A program made the position numbers and the translations under genes. From Bacteroidales bacterium (GTDB lineage Bacteria; Bacteroidota; Bacteroidia; Bacteroidales; UBA12077), in the NCBI GenBank assembly GCA_013138975.1, contig WTBR01000041.1, positions 29,878 through 93,877 on the forward strand: DNA of 64,000 bases, written 5' to 3'. Shown piece by piece: positions 9,927-19,272 of the stretch (position 1 is its first letter; every line of letters begins with the position of its first letter). The notes below the pieces were generated by a model. That model saw only the letters and a list, made by a program, of their open reading frames with translations. It was not told where the DNA came from and did not search any database.

Positions 9927-11294
9927 TTAATTCTTCTTAAATAATGATCTAAACAATTCTTCGACTCTAGAAACTTTAACAATTTCAATTTTATATTTAG
10001 ATTGATCTAATCCTTTTGAATTATATTTAGAAATATAAATTTTCTTAAATCCCAATTTATTTGCTTCGCTAATTCTTTGATCAACTCTGGCAACGGGTCT
10101 AATTTCTCCAGTTAGACCAACTTCTCCTGCAAAACAAACATCTTTATCAATTGGCAAATCGAGGTTTGAAGATAAAACAGAGGCAATAACTGCCAAATCG
10201 ATAGCAGGATCATCTACTTTTATTCCACCTGCAATATTTAAGAATACATCTTTTTGCGCCAATCTGAAACCTGCCCGTTTTTCCAACACTGCTAGTAACA
10301 TCCCTAATCTTCTGTTATCAAAACCTGTAGAAGATCTCTGCGGTGTACCATAAGCAGCAGAACTTGCCAATGCTTGAATTTCAATAAGCAAGGGTCTTGC
10401 TCCGTTTATAGTCGATGCAATTGCTGTTCCACTTAAATTATCGTCTGATTGAGTAATTAATATTTCCGAAGGATTTGTAACTTCTCTTAACCCTTTTTCA
10501 CCCATTTCAAATATGCCTAATTCCGACGTAGAACCAAACCTATTTTTTGTGGTTCTTAGTATTCGGTACATATGATTATGATCGCCTTCGAACTGCAGAA
10601 CAGTGTCCACTATATGTTCCAAAACTTTTGGTCCTGCTAAATTTCCATCTTTTGTAATATGACCAATTAAGAAAACAGGAACATTTTTCTCTTTTGCAAA
10701 TTTTAGCAGAGACGCCGCTGATTCCCTAACCTGAGTAACTGTTCCTGCAGATGATTCTATTTTATCCGAATAAAGTGTTTGAATAGAATCTATAATCAGT
10801 AAATCGGGATTTACATTTAATGTTTGCGTAAAAATATTCTCCAATAATGTTTCACTTAAGATAAAACAATTATCATTTTGAAGACTTAGTCGTTCTGCTC
10901 TCATTTTTATTTGCTGAGGACTTTCTTCTCCTGATATATATAATACTTTTAAATGTTGTAGTTTTAAAGCAACTTGTAATGCAAGAGTAGATTTTCCAAT
11001 GCCTGGCTCTCCTCCAATTAAAATCATTGATCCAGGAACTAAACCACCGCCTAATATTCTATCTAACTCACCTATATTTGTAGAAATTCTTCCTTCTTTT
11101 TTACTTTTTACTTCTGAAATTTTTTGTGGAAATTGTTTTTCTGATTCGTATAATACTTGATTTTGCTTGCTTGTCTTAGTAATAACTTGTTCTGTATAAG
11201 TATTCCATTCTCCACACGAAGGACATTTACCAATCCATTTAGAAGATTCTGCTCCACAATTCTTACAAAAGAATACTGATTTTAATTTTGCCAT
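9927..11294 (-). CDS. radA: DNA repair protein RadA
   Basis: A 455-residue RadA (Sms), the bacterial RecA-like helicase that drives branch migration during recombination. An N-terminal zinc finger has Cys10, Cys13, Cys24 and Cys27 (CKNCG and CPSCGEWNT). The RecA fold follows, with Walker A GGEPGIGKST, the RadA signature KNRFG in TTKNRFGSTSELGIFEM, and a Lon-protease-like C-terminal domain (INGARPLLIEIQAL; FAGEVGLTGEIRPV). Length and motifs are normal for the family. It is separated by 2 bp from rfaE2 upstream and 5 bp from the ABC ATPase downstream, so the three are cotranscribed. Confidence 0.97.
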   Translation of the reverse strand: MAKLKSVFFCKNCGAESSKWIGKCPSCGEWNTYTEQVITKTSKQNQVLYESEKQFPQKISEVKSKKEGRISTNIGELDRILGGGLVPGSMILIGGEPGIGKSTLALQVALKLQHLKVLYISGEESPQQIKMRAERLSLQNDNCFILSETLLENIFTQTLNVNPDLLIIDSIQTLYSDKIESSAGTVTQVRESAASLLKFAKEKNVPVFLIGHITKDGNLAGPKVLEHIVDTVLQFEGDHNHMYRILRTTKNRFGSTSELGIFEMGEKGLREVTNPSEILITQSDDNLSGTAIASTINGARPLLIEIQALASSAAYGTPQRSSTGFDNRRLGMLLAVLEKRAGFRLAQKDVFLNIAGGIKVDDPAIDLAVIASVLSSNLDLPIDKDVCFAGEVGLTGEIRPVARVDQRISEANKLGFKKIYISKYNSKGLDQSKYKIEIVKVSRVEELFRSLFKKN

Positions 11295-11296
11295 TA

Positions 11297-11788
11297 TTAA
11301 TCCTTTTTCAATTTCTCAATTATAGACGTTGTGGAATATCCTTCAATAAAATCAATCGTAATTACTTTACCTCCCTTAGCAATAACAATATCAGACCCTA
11401 TAATATCTTTAATACTATAATCGCTACCTTTTATTAATACATCGGGTTGCACTCTTTTTATTAAATTATATGGTGTATCATCGTCGAATAAAACGATTGC
11501 AGAAACGAAACTTAAAGATGCTAATAAAATTGAACGTGCATATTCATCTTGAACAGGACGGGTTTCGCCTTTTATCCTTCTCACAGAACTATCAGTATTT
11601 ACACCAATTATCAACACATCGCCATGGTTAGCTGCTTGTGCTAAATATTCAACATGACCGCGATGTAGAATATCAAAACAACCATTTGTAAAAACAATTT
11701 TTTGATTTTTTAATTTCCAGTAAGTTAAGTATGATTCAATATTATTTATGTCAATAATTTTTGATTGAATAATATTCAATTTATCCAT
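11297..11788 (-). CDS. rfaE2: D-glycero-beta-D-manno-heptose 1-phosphate adenylyltransferase
   Basis: A 163-residue nucleotidyltransferase of the cytidylyltransferase fold. It carries VFTNGCFDILHRGHVEYLAQ, whose HRGH is the HxGH nucleotide-binding motif, and the ending GYSTTSIIEKLKK, which contains the ISSTxI-like phosphate-binding motif. It makes ADP-heptose for the lipopolysaccharide inner core. It corresponds to the C-terminal half of the E. coli fusion HldE, so the kinase half (RfaE1/HldA) should be encoded elsewhere. It lies 30 bp downstream of the flippase-like gene and 2 bp before radA. Confidence 0.92.
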   Translation of the reverse strand: MDKLNIIQSKIIDINNIESYLTYWKLKNQKIVFTNGCFDILHRGHVEYLAQAANHGDVLIIGVNTDSSVRRIKGETRPVQDEYARSILLASLSFVSAIVLFDDDTPYNLIKRVQPDVLIKGSDYSIKDIIGSDIVIAKGGKVITIDFIEGYSTTSIIEKLKKD

Positions 11789-11818
11789 AAAATCTCTTTT
11801 TAAGATTAATCAGTAAAT

Positions 11819-12835
11819 TTAAATATTATTTTTTCTTTTCCGGCGGGAATTAATAAATAACATTAAAATAGAAAATGTACCCAAGATAATTACCAAAACA
11901 GCCTGTGATTCGTGCTGAATAGTTGCAAATACGAGACCGTCTTCTCGCGAAATACCATATAATGAAAGAGCCATAGTAACAATCCAGTGAAATGCTCCAA
12001 TTCCTCCTTGAACAGGTGCAGCCATTCCCAATCCACCTATAACTAATAAAAATAATCCGTCAATAGGTTTTAAGCCTTGTGTTGCCTGAATTGAAAAAAT
12101 AACCACATAAGTCATTAAAAAATACATTAACCAAATTAAAACAGTATGGAATAAAAACTCAGAACGACTTCGCATTTTTGTTACTGTTTTAACTCCTGAG
12201 ATCACTCCTCTAATTATTTTTCGTATTTTAATAACAATTCTTACTCTTTTAAATCTTTTTCTGAAAAAATAAACTAACCCAATTGATGAACTAATAACAA
12301 TAACAATAAGCAACCAGTAATAAATAGAAAAATCAACGGTATTAATTAACTTTCTTGACATTGGTATAAAAACATTGTCTTTTATAAAAAGTCCGAATGA
12401 TTCTATTTTGGCAATAAAGACTATAAATAATAAAAATAATAGAACAATCATATCAATTGCCCGTTCAATAATAACTGTTCCAATTAGGGAATCCATTGGA
12501 ATCTTATCTGTTTTTGTTAATGAACCACAGCGACTTATCTCACCTATCCGTGGAAAAGCAAAATTTGCTAAATACCCAACCATTAATGCATAAAAAACAT
12601 TTTTTACCGGCGGATTAAAATTTAAAGGTTCTATTAATAATTTCCACCTGTAGGCTCTGCTAACATACCCAATAAATGCAAAAAATATAGACAAAAGTAC
12701 CCAGTAGTAATTTGCATTTTTTAGATCATCAAGTAAAGTGTCAAAAGCAACACCCTTAAATGCAAGGTATAACATTGCAATTCCTATAGCTAGGAAAAGA
12801 AAAAAATTAAAGGTCTTTATGATTTTCCGTTTCAA
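11819..12835 (-). CDS. Lysylphosphatidylglycerol synthase-type membrane protein (UPF0104), flippase-like
   Basis: A 338-residue inner-membrane protein with about eight hydrophobic helices and the UPF0104/AglD family core: GYVSRAYRWKLLIEP, then GYLANFAFPRIGEISRCGSL, and near the C-terminus PVQGGIGAFHWIVTMALSLYG. Relatives include the transmembrane half of MprF and putative lipid flippases; the substrate is unknown. The protein ends in a basic tail (SRRKRKNN). It starts with TTG at 12835, 4 bp after the panD stop, and no ATG lies nearby. Its place between panD and rfaE2 suggests an envelope role, but that is inference. Confidence 0.85.
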   Translation of the reverse strand: MKRKIIKTFNFFLFLAIGIAMLYLAFKGVAFDTLLDDLKNANYYWVLLSIFFAFIGYVSRAYRWKLLIEPLNFNPPVKNVFYALMVGYLANFAFPRIGEISRCGSLTKTDKIPMDSLIGTVIIERAIDMIVLLFLLFIVFIAKIESFGLFIKDNVFIPMSRKLINTVDFSIYYWLLIVIVISSSIGLVYFFRKRFKRVRIVIKIRKIIRGVISGVKTVTKMRSRSEFLFHTVLIWLMYFLMTYVVIFSIQATQGLKPIDGLFLLVIGGLGMAAPVQGGIGAFHWIVTMALSLYGISREDGLVFATIQHESQAVLVIILGTFSILMLFINSRRKRKNNI

Positions 12836-12839
12836 TGAT

Positions 12840-13190
12840 TCAGACTAATTTATTTGTTGCAGTATCGGGAAAGATTAAAAAAGGTTTGAAACTTTTAGCT
12901 TCTTCAAAATCCATTGAAGCATAAGAGATTATAATAATAACATCACCCACGGTTGCTTTCCTTGCAGCAGGCCCATTCAAACAAATTTCTCCAGAACCTC
13001 TTTCTCCTTTAATTACATATGTTTCCAGACGCTCACCATTATTGATATTTACAATTTGAACTTTTTCATTTTCAATGATATTGGAGGCTTCTAATAAATC
13101 CTCATCAATTGTAATACTACCCACATATTGTAGATTAGCTTCAGTTACTGTAACCTTATGTAGTTTCGACTTAACAACTTCAATATTCAT
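12840..13190 (-). CDS. panD: Aspartate 1-decarboxylase
   Basis: A 116-residue pyruvoyl enzyme that makes beta-alanine for pantothenate. The self-cleavage site is visible as Tyr22-Val-Gly24-Ser25 (QYVGSITID), the usual position; Ser25 becomes the pyruvoyl group. Other family blocks are [37 protein letters not shown] and a short C-terminal tail. It lies 26 bp downstream of panC, so both enzymes that feed pantothenate formation are made together. Confidence 0.96.
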   Translation of the reverse strand: MNIEVVKSKLHKVTVTEANLQYVGSITIDEDLLEASNIIENEKVQIVNINNGERLETYVIKGERGSGEICLNGPAARKATVGDVIIIISYASMDFEEAKSFKPFLIFPDTATNKLV

Positions 13191-13216
13191 AATAATTCCA
13201 CAGATTTAATGCAAAG

Positions 13217-14062
13217 TTAAGAATAAAATCTAATATTGTCTATCAATCGGATTGTTCCAACTTGAACAGCAATACAACCAACTTTTTCTATTTCACTATT
13301 CCAAGAACTAATTGGTTCAAGACTAGTGTAATCAACTATTTCAAAATATTCAACTTTCAAAAAAACATTTTTATTTATTGTTTCTTTTACCCAATCCTTT
13401 GTTTCTGAAACGGTCATTGATTTTGCTTTTTCTTGAGCATTAAGAAGAGTCATTGAGATTAATTTTACATTTGCTCTTTGATCAGCTGTCAACAACATAT
13501 TCCTGGAACTCATAGCCAAGCCATCTTTTTCTCTTAATATTGGACAAGAAATTACATCAATGTCAAAATTTAATTGATTAGTTAAACTTTTAATTATAGC
13601 AAGCTGTTGAAAATCCTTTTCTCCAAAATAAGCCTTATCAGGATTCACTATTTCAAAAAATTTACTAACTATTAATGCAACACCTCTAAAATGTCCTGGA
13701 CGATGTTCTCCTTCCATTACTTTATCCAGATTACCAAAATTAAATTCTCGATTATCTTCAGAAGGATACATGTTATTTTCAGAAGGAGTAAAAAGAATGT
13801 CACATTTAACTTTTTTTAACTTCTCTAAATCATCTTCCAAAATCCTAGGGTATTTAGCATAATCACCTTTATCGTTGAACTGAGTAGGATTAACAAAAAT
13901 ACTAACTATCGTTATATCATTATCTTTATTTGAACACTCAATTAAAGACAAATGCCCTTCATGCAAAGCACCCATAGTAGGAACAAATCCAATACACAAA
14001 CTCTCTTTTTTTAAAGTAGTTACTTTCTCCGAAAGTTCTTTACTATTCTCAATAATTATCAT
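13217..14062 (-). CDS. panC: Pantothenate synthetase
   Basis: A 281-residue ATP-dependent ligase of pantoate and beta-alanine. The motif FVPTMGALHEGHLSLI contains the HxGH nucleotide-binding signature. FVNPTQFNDKGDYAKYPR and the block MEGEHRPGHFRGVALIVSK bind substrates, and LREKDGLAMSSRN is the KMSKS-like loop. It is the first gene of the minus-strand operon that runs through panD, the flippase, rfaE2, radA and the ABC ATPase. It is divergent from the starch-synthase-like gene across about 160 bp. Confidence 0.97.
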   Translation of the reverse strand: MIIIENSKELSEKVTTLKKESLCIGFVPTMGALHEGHLSLIECSNKDNDITIVSIFVNPTQFNDKGDYAKYPRILEDDLEKLKKVKCDILFTPSENNMYPSEDNREFNFGNLDKVMEGEHRPGHFRGVALIVSKFFEIVNPDKAYFGEKDFQQLAIIKSLTNQLNFDIDVISCPILREKDGLAMSSRNMLLTADQRANVKLISMTLLNAQEKAKSMTVSETKDWVKETINKNVFLKVEYFEIVDYTSLEPISSWNSEIEKVGCIAVQVGTIRLIDNIRFYS

Positions 14063-14165
14063 AAAATATTGTAATAAAAAAAATAATTAGTTCGACAAAG
14101 TAAAAAATAATATTTTAAATAATAACAATATAATAGCTTGATAAGTTTAAGGAAAGAGTAATTAG

Positions 14166-14196
14166 TTGATGATTAATATAATTTTTACTAATTTTG
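14166..14196 (+). promoter_or_regulatory. Probable Bacteroidota sigma-70 promoter for the 14.2-18.2 kb gene set
   Basis: An exact TAnnTTTG -7 box (TAATTTTG, 14189-14196) lies 29 bp before the ATG at 14225. A TTG at 14166-14168 lies about 20 bp upstream, matching the -33 element spacing known for Bacteroidota. It would drive the starch-synthase-like gene, the DUF4270 gene and glmS. Confidence 0.5.
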
Positions 14197-14224
14197 CGGT
14201 GTTTAAATTAATTTGAATTCCCAG

Positions 14225-15028
14225 ATGGAAAATACGAAGGTTTTATTTATTTCGCAAGAAATTACACCATATCTACCTGAAAGCAAAATGTCTTTAATTG
14301 GAAGACACTTGCCACAAGGCATACAAGAGAGAGGGAAAGAAATTAGGACATTTATGCCTAAATATGGTTCCATAAACGAACGACGTAATCAGTTGCATGA
14401 GGTTATTCGTCTTTCAGGTATGAATTTGATTATAAATGATACTGATCATCCATTAATCATAAAAGTTGCATCAATACAAGCTGCAAGAATGCAAGTATAT
14501 TTTATTGATAATGAAGATTACTTCCAAAGAAAATTCATGCTAAAAGATGAAAATGAAAAACCTTTTGAAGATAATGATGAAAGAACTATTTTCTTTGCAC
14601 GAGGAGTTCTTGAAACTGTAAAAAAATTACGATGGGCTCCAGATATCATCCATTGTCACGGATGGTTTACTAGTCTTGTGCCGTTATATATCAAGAAAGC
14701 ATATAATGAAGATCCCTTATTTGCAAATTCAAAAATTGTATATTCAGTATATGACAATGATTTTGACAAACCCTTAAAAAAAGAATTTAAGGACAAATTA
14801 TTATATGAAAACATTACTAAAAAAGATGTTGATATCTTAAAAGATCCTAATTATATTAACCTGAGCAAGCTTGCTATTGAAATGTCTGATGCTACAATTA
14901 TTGGCAGTGAAGCAATAAATCCTGAAATTTCAAGTTTTATTAAAAATTCCAAAAAACCTTACCTTGATTTTAAAAATGAAGAGGAATATATTGAAGCTTA
15001 CTCAAATTTCTATGACGAAATACTATAA
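14225..15028 (+). CDS. Short starch/glycogen synthase-like protein (GT5 N-terminal domain only)
   Basis: A 267-residue protein matching only the N-terminal (acceptor-side) Rossmann domain of glycogen synthase. The strand VLFISQEITPYLPESKMSLIGRHLP resembles the start of GlgA, and WAPDIIHCHGWFTSLVPLYIKK is the conserved DxxHxHxW region. The usual KTGGLAD motif is altered, and the whole C-terminal nucleotide-sugar domain (about 200 residues) is missing, although the frame is intact. ATG at 14225 was chosen; a TTG at 14213 would add four residues. It precedes the DUF4270 gene and glmS. It may be a non-catalytic or regulatory relative; its activity is unknown. Confidence 0.75.
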   Translation: MENTKVLFISQEITPYLPESKMSLIGRHLPQGIQERGKEIRTFMPKYGSINERRNQLHEVIRLSGMNLIINDTDHPLIIKVASIQAARMQVYFIDNEDYFQRKFMLKDENEKPFEDNDERTIFFARGVLETVKKLRWAPDIIHCHGWFTSLVPLYIKKAYNEDPLFANSKIVYSVYDNDFDKPLKKEFKDKLLYENITKKDVDILKDPNYINLSKLAIEMSDATIIGSEAINPEISSFIKNSKKPYLDFKNEEEYIEAYSNFYDEIL

Positions 15029-15035
15029 AAATCTT

Positions 15036-16319
15036 ATGAACAACAAAAATACAAAACTTAGACCTAAAAATATAACAAGATTATTTTTGGGCATAATTTC
15101 TATTTTTATTTTAATAATAACATATTCTTGTGAAAATGAAACAAGTTCTCTTGGAAAAGAACTATTACCACAAAGTGATAAAATAAATTATAATTACGAC
15201 ACAAGCTTTACTTTTACAGGTCATGTTTTTGAAGGTGAACCGATATACACGTCAGATTTAACCAATTATTCTCTAGGAATATTAAATGATGATTATTTTG
15301 GAAATTTTAAAGGTGAATATGTCGGACAATTTCTCCCCTTTATTTACGACGACACTATTGTTTATTATTCTATTGACTCTGCAAATCTATATTTAGATAT
15401 TGATTCAATTTATGGAGATGCTCTAAATAATATTTCATTTAATTTGTTTGAATTAATTACTGAAATTGATGATGATGGTGAGTATATGTCAAATACAGAC
15501 ATAAGCACTTATTATGACCCTGTATTTAAAATAAGTTCTAATAGCTCATTTTGTGGAGACACATTGGTGAAAATTCCATTAGTTTACGACTTTATTAATA
15601 AATTAACCTCTGTTGACACTTCTGTTTATACAGATATGGAATCCTTTACATCAGTTTTTAATGGGATAGCAATAATTCCAGAGGCTTCCGATCCTTCTGG
15701 AGGTGTTTTATTTACGAACATGGCATCATCCGACACAAAAATAGTTTTATATTATAATGATTCCTTAATGTATACATATAAACTGCCTACTGGAGCAGAT
15801 TATTCTAAAGGTAATGGATTTGCAAAATATACTTACGACTACAGTTCATCAATTGCTAATGATTATTTAACAAATCCCGAATCTGAAAATGATGATTTAT
15901 TGTTTCTTCAAGGGATTAATGGAATTTCTACTAAAATTTCTCTTTCAAATATTAATTCGTGGCTACAAGATGATTCTACTTATTCAATTTTAAATGCAGA
16001 GTTAATAATTCCTGTATTTAAAGATGATAATTTTGAGCTATTTTATCCACCAAAGAGCTTATTTCTAGATTATAATGAAAATGATTCTACATTAATTAAT
16101 ATTCAAGATTCTGAAGAAAAAATTTTTGATGGTTATTACAATGAAGAAAAAGGATATTACCGTTTCTTTATTTCAAAACATTTAACAAAAATTCTTAACG
16201 GAAATGTAGAAGACCCTTCATTATACTTAAATATCTTTTACAAATCTTATTTCCCCCACAGGGTTATCTTTCAATCAAGTGAAAATATAAAACTTAACGT
16301 TACATATACAAAACATTAA
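15036..16319 (+). CDS. DUF4270 family lipoprotein
   Basis: From ATG 15036 the protein has 427 residues: a basic N-terminus, a hydrophobic segment, and a lipobox ending in Cys32 (IITYSCENETSSLGKEL). The rest is beta-rich and acidic, with the DUF4270 opening (S-LGKELLP near the Cys and repeated short YSLG/NDDYFGNFKG blocks). This domain is found almost only in Bacteroidota surface or periplasmic lipoproteins; no function is known. An in-frame ATG at 15012 would overlap the previous gene by 17 bp. It lies 7 bp after the starch-synthase-like gene and 6 bp before glmS, so it is cotranscribed with a precursor enzyme for cell-wall sugars. Confidence 0.8.
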   Translation: MNNKNTKLRPKNITRLFLGIISIFILIITYSCENETSSLGKELLPQSDKINYNYDTSFTFTGHVFEGEPIYTSDLTNYSLGILNDDYFGNFKGEYVGQFLPFIYDDTIVYYSIDSANLYLDIDSIYGDALNNISFNLFELITEIDDDGEYMSNTDISTYYDPVFKISSNSSFCGDTLVKIPLVYDFINKLTSVDTSVYTDMESFTSVFNGIAIIPEASDPSGGVLFTNMASSDTKIVLYYNDSLMYTYKLPTGADYSKGNGFAKYTYDYSSSIANDYLTNPESENDDLLFLQGINGISTKISLSNINSWLQDDSTYSILNAELIIPVFKDDNFELFYPPKSLFLDYNENDSTLINIQDSEEKIFDGYYNEEKGYYRFFISKHLTKILNGNVEDPSLYLNIFYKSYFPHRVIFQSSENIKLNVTYTKH

Positions 16320-16325
16320 TTATAC

Positions 16326-18161
16326 ATGTGTGGAATTGTTGGATATATAGGTAATAAGCAGGCTTATCCTATTCTAATAAACGGTTTAAAACGACTTGAA
16401 TATAGAGGTTATGATTCTGCAGGAATCTCATTATTAAATAATCAAATCAAGGTTTTTAAGAAAAAAGGGAAAGTGTCTGATTTAGAAGAATATGTTTCTA
16501 ATGAAGATGTTTCCGGAAATATAGGTATTGGACATACTCGATGGGCTACACATGGAGAACCTAATGACATTAATTCCCATCCTCATACTTCAATGAATGG
16601 AAAGTTTGTTCTTATACACAATGGAATAATTGAGAATTATAGTAGACTTAAAGAAAAATTAATTGACAGAGGTTATACTTTTCAGACAGAAACTGATACT
16701 GAAGTTTTGGTAAACCTTATTGAATATGTTTATTTAAAAGGAAAAGTAAGTGCTGAAATAGCTGTTAGATTAGCTTTATCAAAAGTAATTGGAGCATATG
16801 GATTAGCTATAATGTGCAAAGATGAGCCAGACAAATTAATTGCTGCAAGAAAAGGGAGTCCTTTAGTTATTGGTGTAGGTGAAGGAGAGTATTTTATTGC
16901 CTCGGATGCTACCCCAATAGTTGAATATACAAAAAGTGTTATATATCTTAATGATGATGATGTAGCCATTTTAGGAAAAGACGGACTTACGCTTAAAACT
17001 TTAAAAAATGACAAACTAACTCCCAATGTTCAGCAAGTTGATTTGGATATAGGAGAAATTGAAAAAAATGGTTTTGATCATTTCATGCTAAAGGAAATAT
17101 TTGAACAGCCAAGATCCATATTAGATACATTTAGAGGAAGAGTTTCTATTGAGAAGAATGAAATACACTTAGGTGGTTTATATCATGTTCTTCCAAAACT
17201 TCTAAATGCTAAAAGAATTCTAATAATTGGTTGTGGTACGTCTTGGCATGCAGGTTTAGTTGGAGAATACTTAATAGAAGATTTGGCTAGGATTCCTGTG
17301 GAGGTTGAATATGCTTCAGAATTTAGATATCGAAATCCAATTATTAATGAAGATGATGTTGTTATTGCTATAAGTCAAAGCGGTGAGACTGCAGATACAT
17401 TAGCAGCTATAAAACTAGCTAAGCAAGCAGGAGCAACTGTAATTGGGATTTGTAACGTAGTAGGTTCAAGTATTCCTAGAGAAACTGATGGTGGTGTTTA
17501 TACACATGCTGGCCCTGAAATTGGAGTAGCTTCAACGAAAGCATTTACTGCTCAGGTTACTGTATTAACTATGATGGCAATGATGTTGGGATTTGAAAAG
17601 AAACACATTTCTCCAGAAAAATATAAAGAACTTATTTCTGAGTTAAATGATATTCCTGCTAAGATTGAAAAAATCCTTACTTATAATGATCATTATTTAA
17701 AAATAAGTAATTTATACAAAGATGCGACCAACTTCCTTTATCTAGGACGAGGTTATCTTTTCCCTGTGGCATTAGAAGGGGCTCTAAAGTTAAAAGAGAT
17801 TTCATACATTCATGCGGAAGGTTATCCTGCTGCTGAAATGAAACACGGTCCAATTGCATTAATTGATGAAAAAATGCCTATTGTTGTTTTAGCCACAAAG
17901 GATAAATCATATGAAAAAATTGTTAGCAATATTCAAGAAGTAAAAGCAAGAAAAGGAATTGTTATTGCAGTAGTTAGTGAGGGAGACACAGTAATTAGAG
18001 ATATGGCAGATCATGTTTTAGAAATTCCTGAAACACGAGAAGAATTAGCTGCACTTTTAACGGTAGTTCCATTGCAATTATTATCATATCATATTGCTGT
18101 TTTAAGGAGTTGTAATGTAGATCAACCAAGAAACTTAGCTAAGTCTGTTACTGTAGAATAA
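16326..18161 (+). CDS. glmS: Glutamine--fructose-6-phosphate aminotransferase (isomerizing)
   Basis: A 611-residue enzyme making glucosamine 6-phosphate, the first step to UDP-GlcNAc for peptidoglycan and LPS. The glutaminase domain starts MCGIVGYIGN with nucleophile Cys2, and has GHTRWATHGEPNDINSHPH and HNGIIENY. Two SIS isomerase domains follow (GCGTSWHAGLVGEYLIEDLA; AISQSGETADTLAAIKLAK; GRGYLFPVALEGALKLKEIS). The C-terminus is DQPRNLAKSVTVE, matching the conserved lid tail. No glmS ribozyme is visible in the 6-bp gap before it. A strong bidirectional hairpin terminator follows at 18185. Confidence 0.98.
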   Translation: MCGIVGYIGNKQAYPILINGLKRLEYRGYDSAGISLLNNQIKVFKKKGKVSDLEEYVSNEDVSGNIGIGHTRWATHGEPNDINSHPHTSMNGKFVLIHNGIIENYSRLKEKLIDRGYTFQTETDTEVLVNLIEYVYLKGKVSAEIAVRLALSKVIGAYGLAIMCKDEPDKLIAARKGSPLVIGVGEGEYFIASDATPIVEYTKSVIYLNDDDVAILGKDGLTLKTLKNDKLTPNVQQVDLDIGEIEKNGFDHFMLKEIFEQPRSILDTFRGRVSIEKNEIHLGGLYHVLPKLLNAKRILIIGCGTSWHAGLVGEYLIEDLARIPVEVEYASEFRYRNPIINEDDVVIAISQSGETADTLAAIKLAKQAGATVIGICNVVGSSIPRETDGGVYTHAGPEIGVASTKAFTAQVTVLTMMAMMLGFEKKHISPEKYKELISELNDIPAKIEKILTYNDHYLKISNLYKDATNFLYLGRGYLFPVALEGALKLKEISYIHAEGYPAAEMKHGPIALIDEKMPIVVLATKDKSYEKIVSNIQEVKARKGIVIAVVSEGDTVIRDMADHVLEIPETREELAALLTVVPLQLLSYHIAVLRSCNVDQPRNLAKSVTVE

Positions 18162-18184
18162 TTACAAAAAAATATACTAAAAAA

Positions 18185-18210
18185 GGAGAGCAAAATTGCT
18201 CTCCTTTTTT
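18185..18210. terminator. Bidirectional rho-independent terminator between glmS and rfbB
   Basis: A perfect 9-bp stem (GGAGAGCAA / TTGCTCTCC, 18185-18193 and 18196-18204) with a 2-base loop, preceded by an A-tract and followed by TTTTTTT. It can stop glmS on the plus strand and rfbB on the minus strand. The rfbB stop codon begins inside its T-tract. Confidence 0.9.
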
Positions 18211-19268
18211 TATCTCTTGGTGTATTGTCCTTCGTAATACTTTTCATAGTCGCCACTTAAAATATGCTCTAACCATTCTGAATTAGCCAAATACCAATCC
18301 ACTGTTTTGTCTAATCCTTCTTCAAATTGCAAAGATGGCTCCCACCCTAATTCATTTTGAATTTTTGATGAATCAATTGCATATCTTAAATCATGTCCTG
18401 CTCGATCTTTAACAAATGTTATTAACTGCGCAGATTCACCTTCTTTTCGTCCAAGCTTGTTGTCCATAATCTTGCATAATGAATGAATAAGACTAATATT
18501 TGTCCATTCATTATTTCCGCCAATATTATATGTTTCGCCAATATTCCCTTTATGAAAAACTAAATCAATTGCGTTTGCATGATCTTCAACAAATAACCAA
18601 TCACGGATATTTTCTCCTTTACCATAAATAGGAATTTGCTTCTTTTTCTTAATATTATTTATAGCCAATGGAATCAATTTTTCTGGAAACTGATTTGGGC
18701 CATAATTATTTGAGCAATTTGTAATAACAACTGGCAATTTAAAGGTGTGAAAATATGCTCTTACTAAATGATCAGAACTTGCCTTTGAAGCTGAATATGG
18801 ACTACGGGGATCATAAGATGTATCCTCAACAAATAAACCCTCATCACCTAAAGAACCATAAACCTCATCGGTTGAAATATGGTAAAATAATTTCCCTTCT
18901 AAATTATCATTCCAAATATTGCGTGCTGCATTTAGTAAATTAACTGTTCCTACAATATTCGTTTTTATAAATTCATTCGGATTAGCAATAGAGCGATCAA
19001 CATGAGATTCTGCTGCTAAATGAACGACCCCATCAAATTGATATTTTTTGAACAATTCAAAAATAAATGTATCATCAACTATATCACCTTTTACAAATTC
19101 GTAATTTGGGGCATTCTGTATATCAGTTAAGTTTTCAAGATTTCCTGCATAAGTTAACTTATCAAGATTAACTATTTTATAATCAGGATATTTATTCACG
19201 AATAATTTTACTACATGTGATCCTATAAATCCCGCTCCACCAGTTATAAGTATAGTTTTTTTTGCCAT
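18210..19268 (-). CDS. rfbB: dTDP-glucose 4,6-dehydratase
   Basis: A 352-residue extended short-chain dehydrogenase. It has the NAD site ITGGAGFIGSHVVKLF, the RmlB signature FHISTDEVYGSLGDEGLFVE, the catalytic YSASKASSDH (YxxxK) and the conserved NCSNNYGPNQFPEKLIPL block. It converts dTDP-glucose to the 4-keto-6-deoxy intermediate for deoxysugars of surface polysaccharides. It lies 4 bp after galE on the same strand. No rmlA, rmlC or rmlD lie nearby, so the rest of any rhamnose pathway is elsewhere. Confidence 0.95.
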   Translation of the reverse strand: MAKKTILITGGAGFIGSHVVKLFVNKYPDYKIVNLDKLTYAGNLENLTDIQNAPNYEFVKGDIVDDTFIFELFKKYQFDGVVHLAAESHVDRSIANPNEFIKTNIVGTVNLLNAARNIWNDNLEGKLFYHISTDEVYGSLGDEGLFVEDTSYDPRSPYSASKASSDHLVRAYFHTFKLPVVITNCSNNYGPNQFPEKLIPLAINNIKKKKQIPIYGKGENIRDWLFVEDHANAIDLVFHKGNIGETYNIGGNNEWTNISLIHSLCKIMDNKLGRKEGESAQLITFVKDRAGHDLRYAIDSSKIQNELGWEPSLQFEEGLDKTVDWYLANSEWLEHILSGDYEKYYEGQYTKR

Positions 19269-19272
19269 TTTA

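Noticed and set aside
16320..16326. glmS ribozyme
   Set aside because: Only 6 bp separate DUF4270 and glmS and no ribozyme core is visible upstream.
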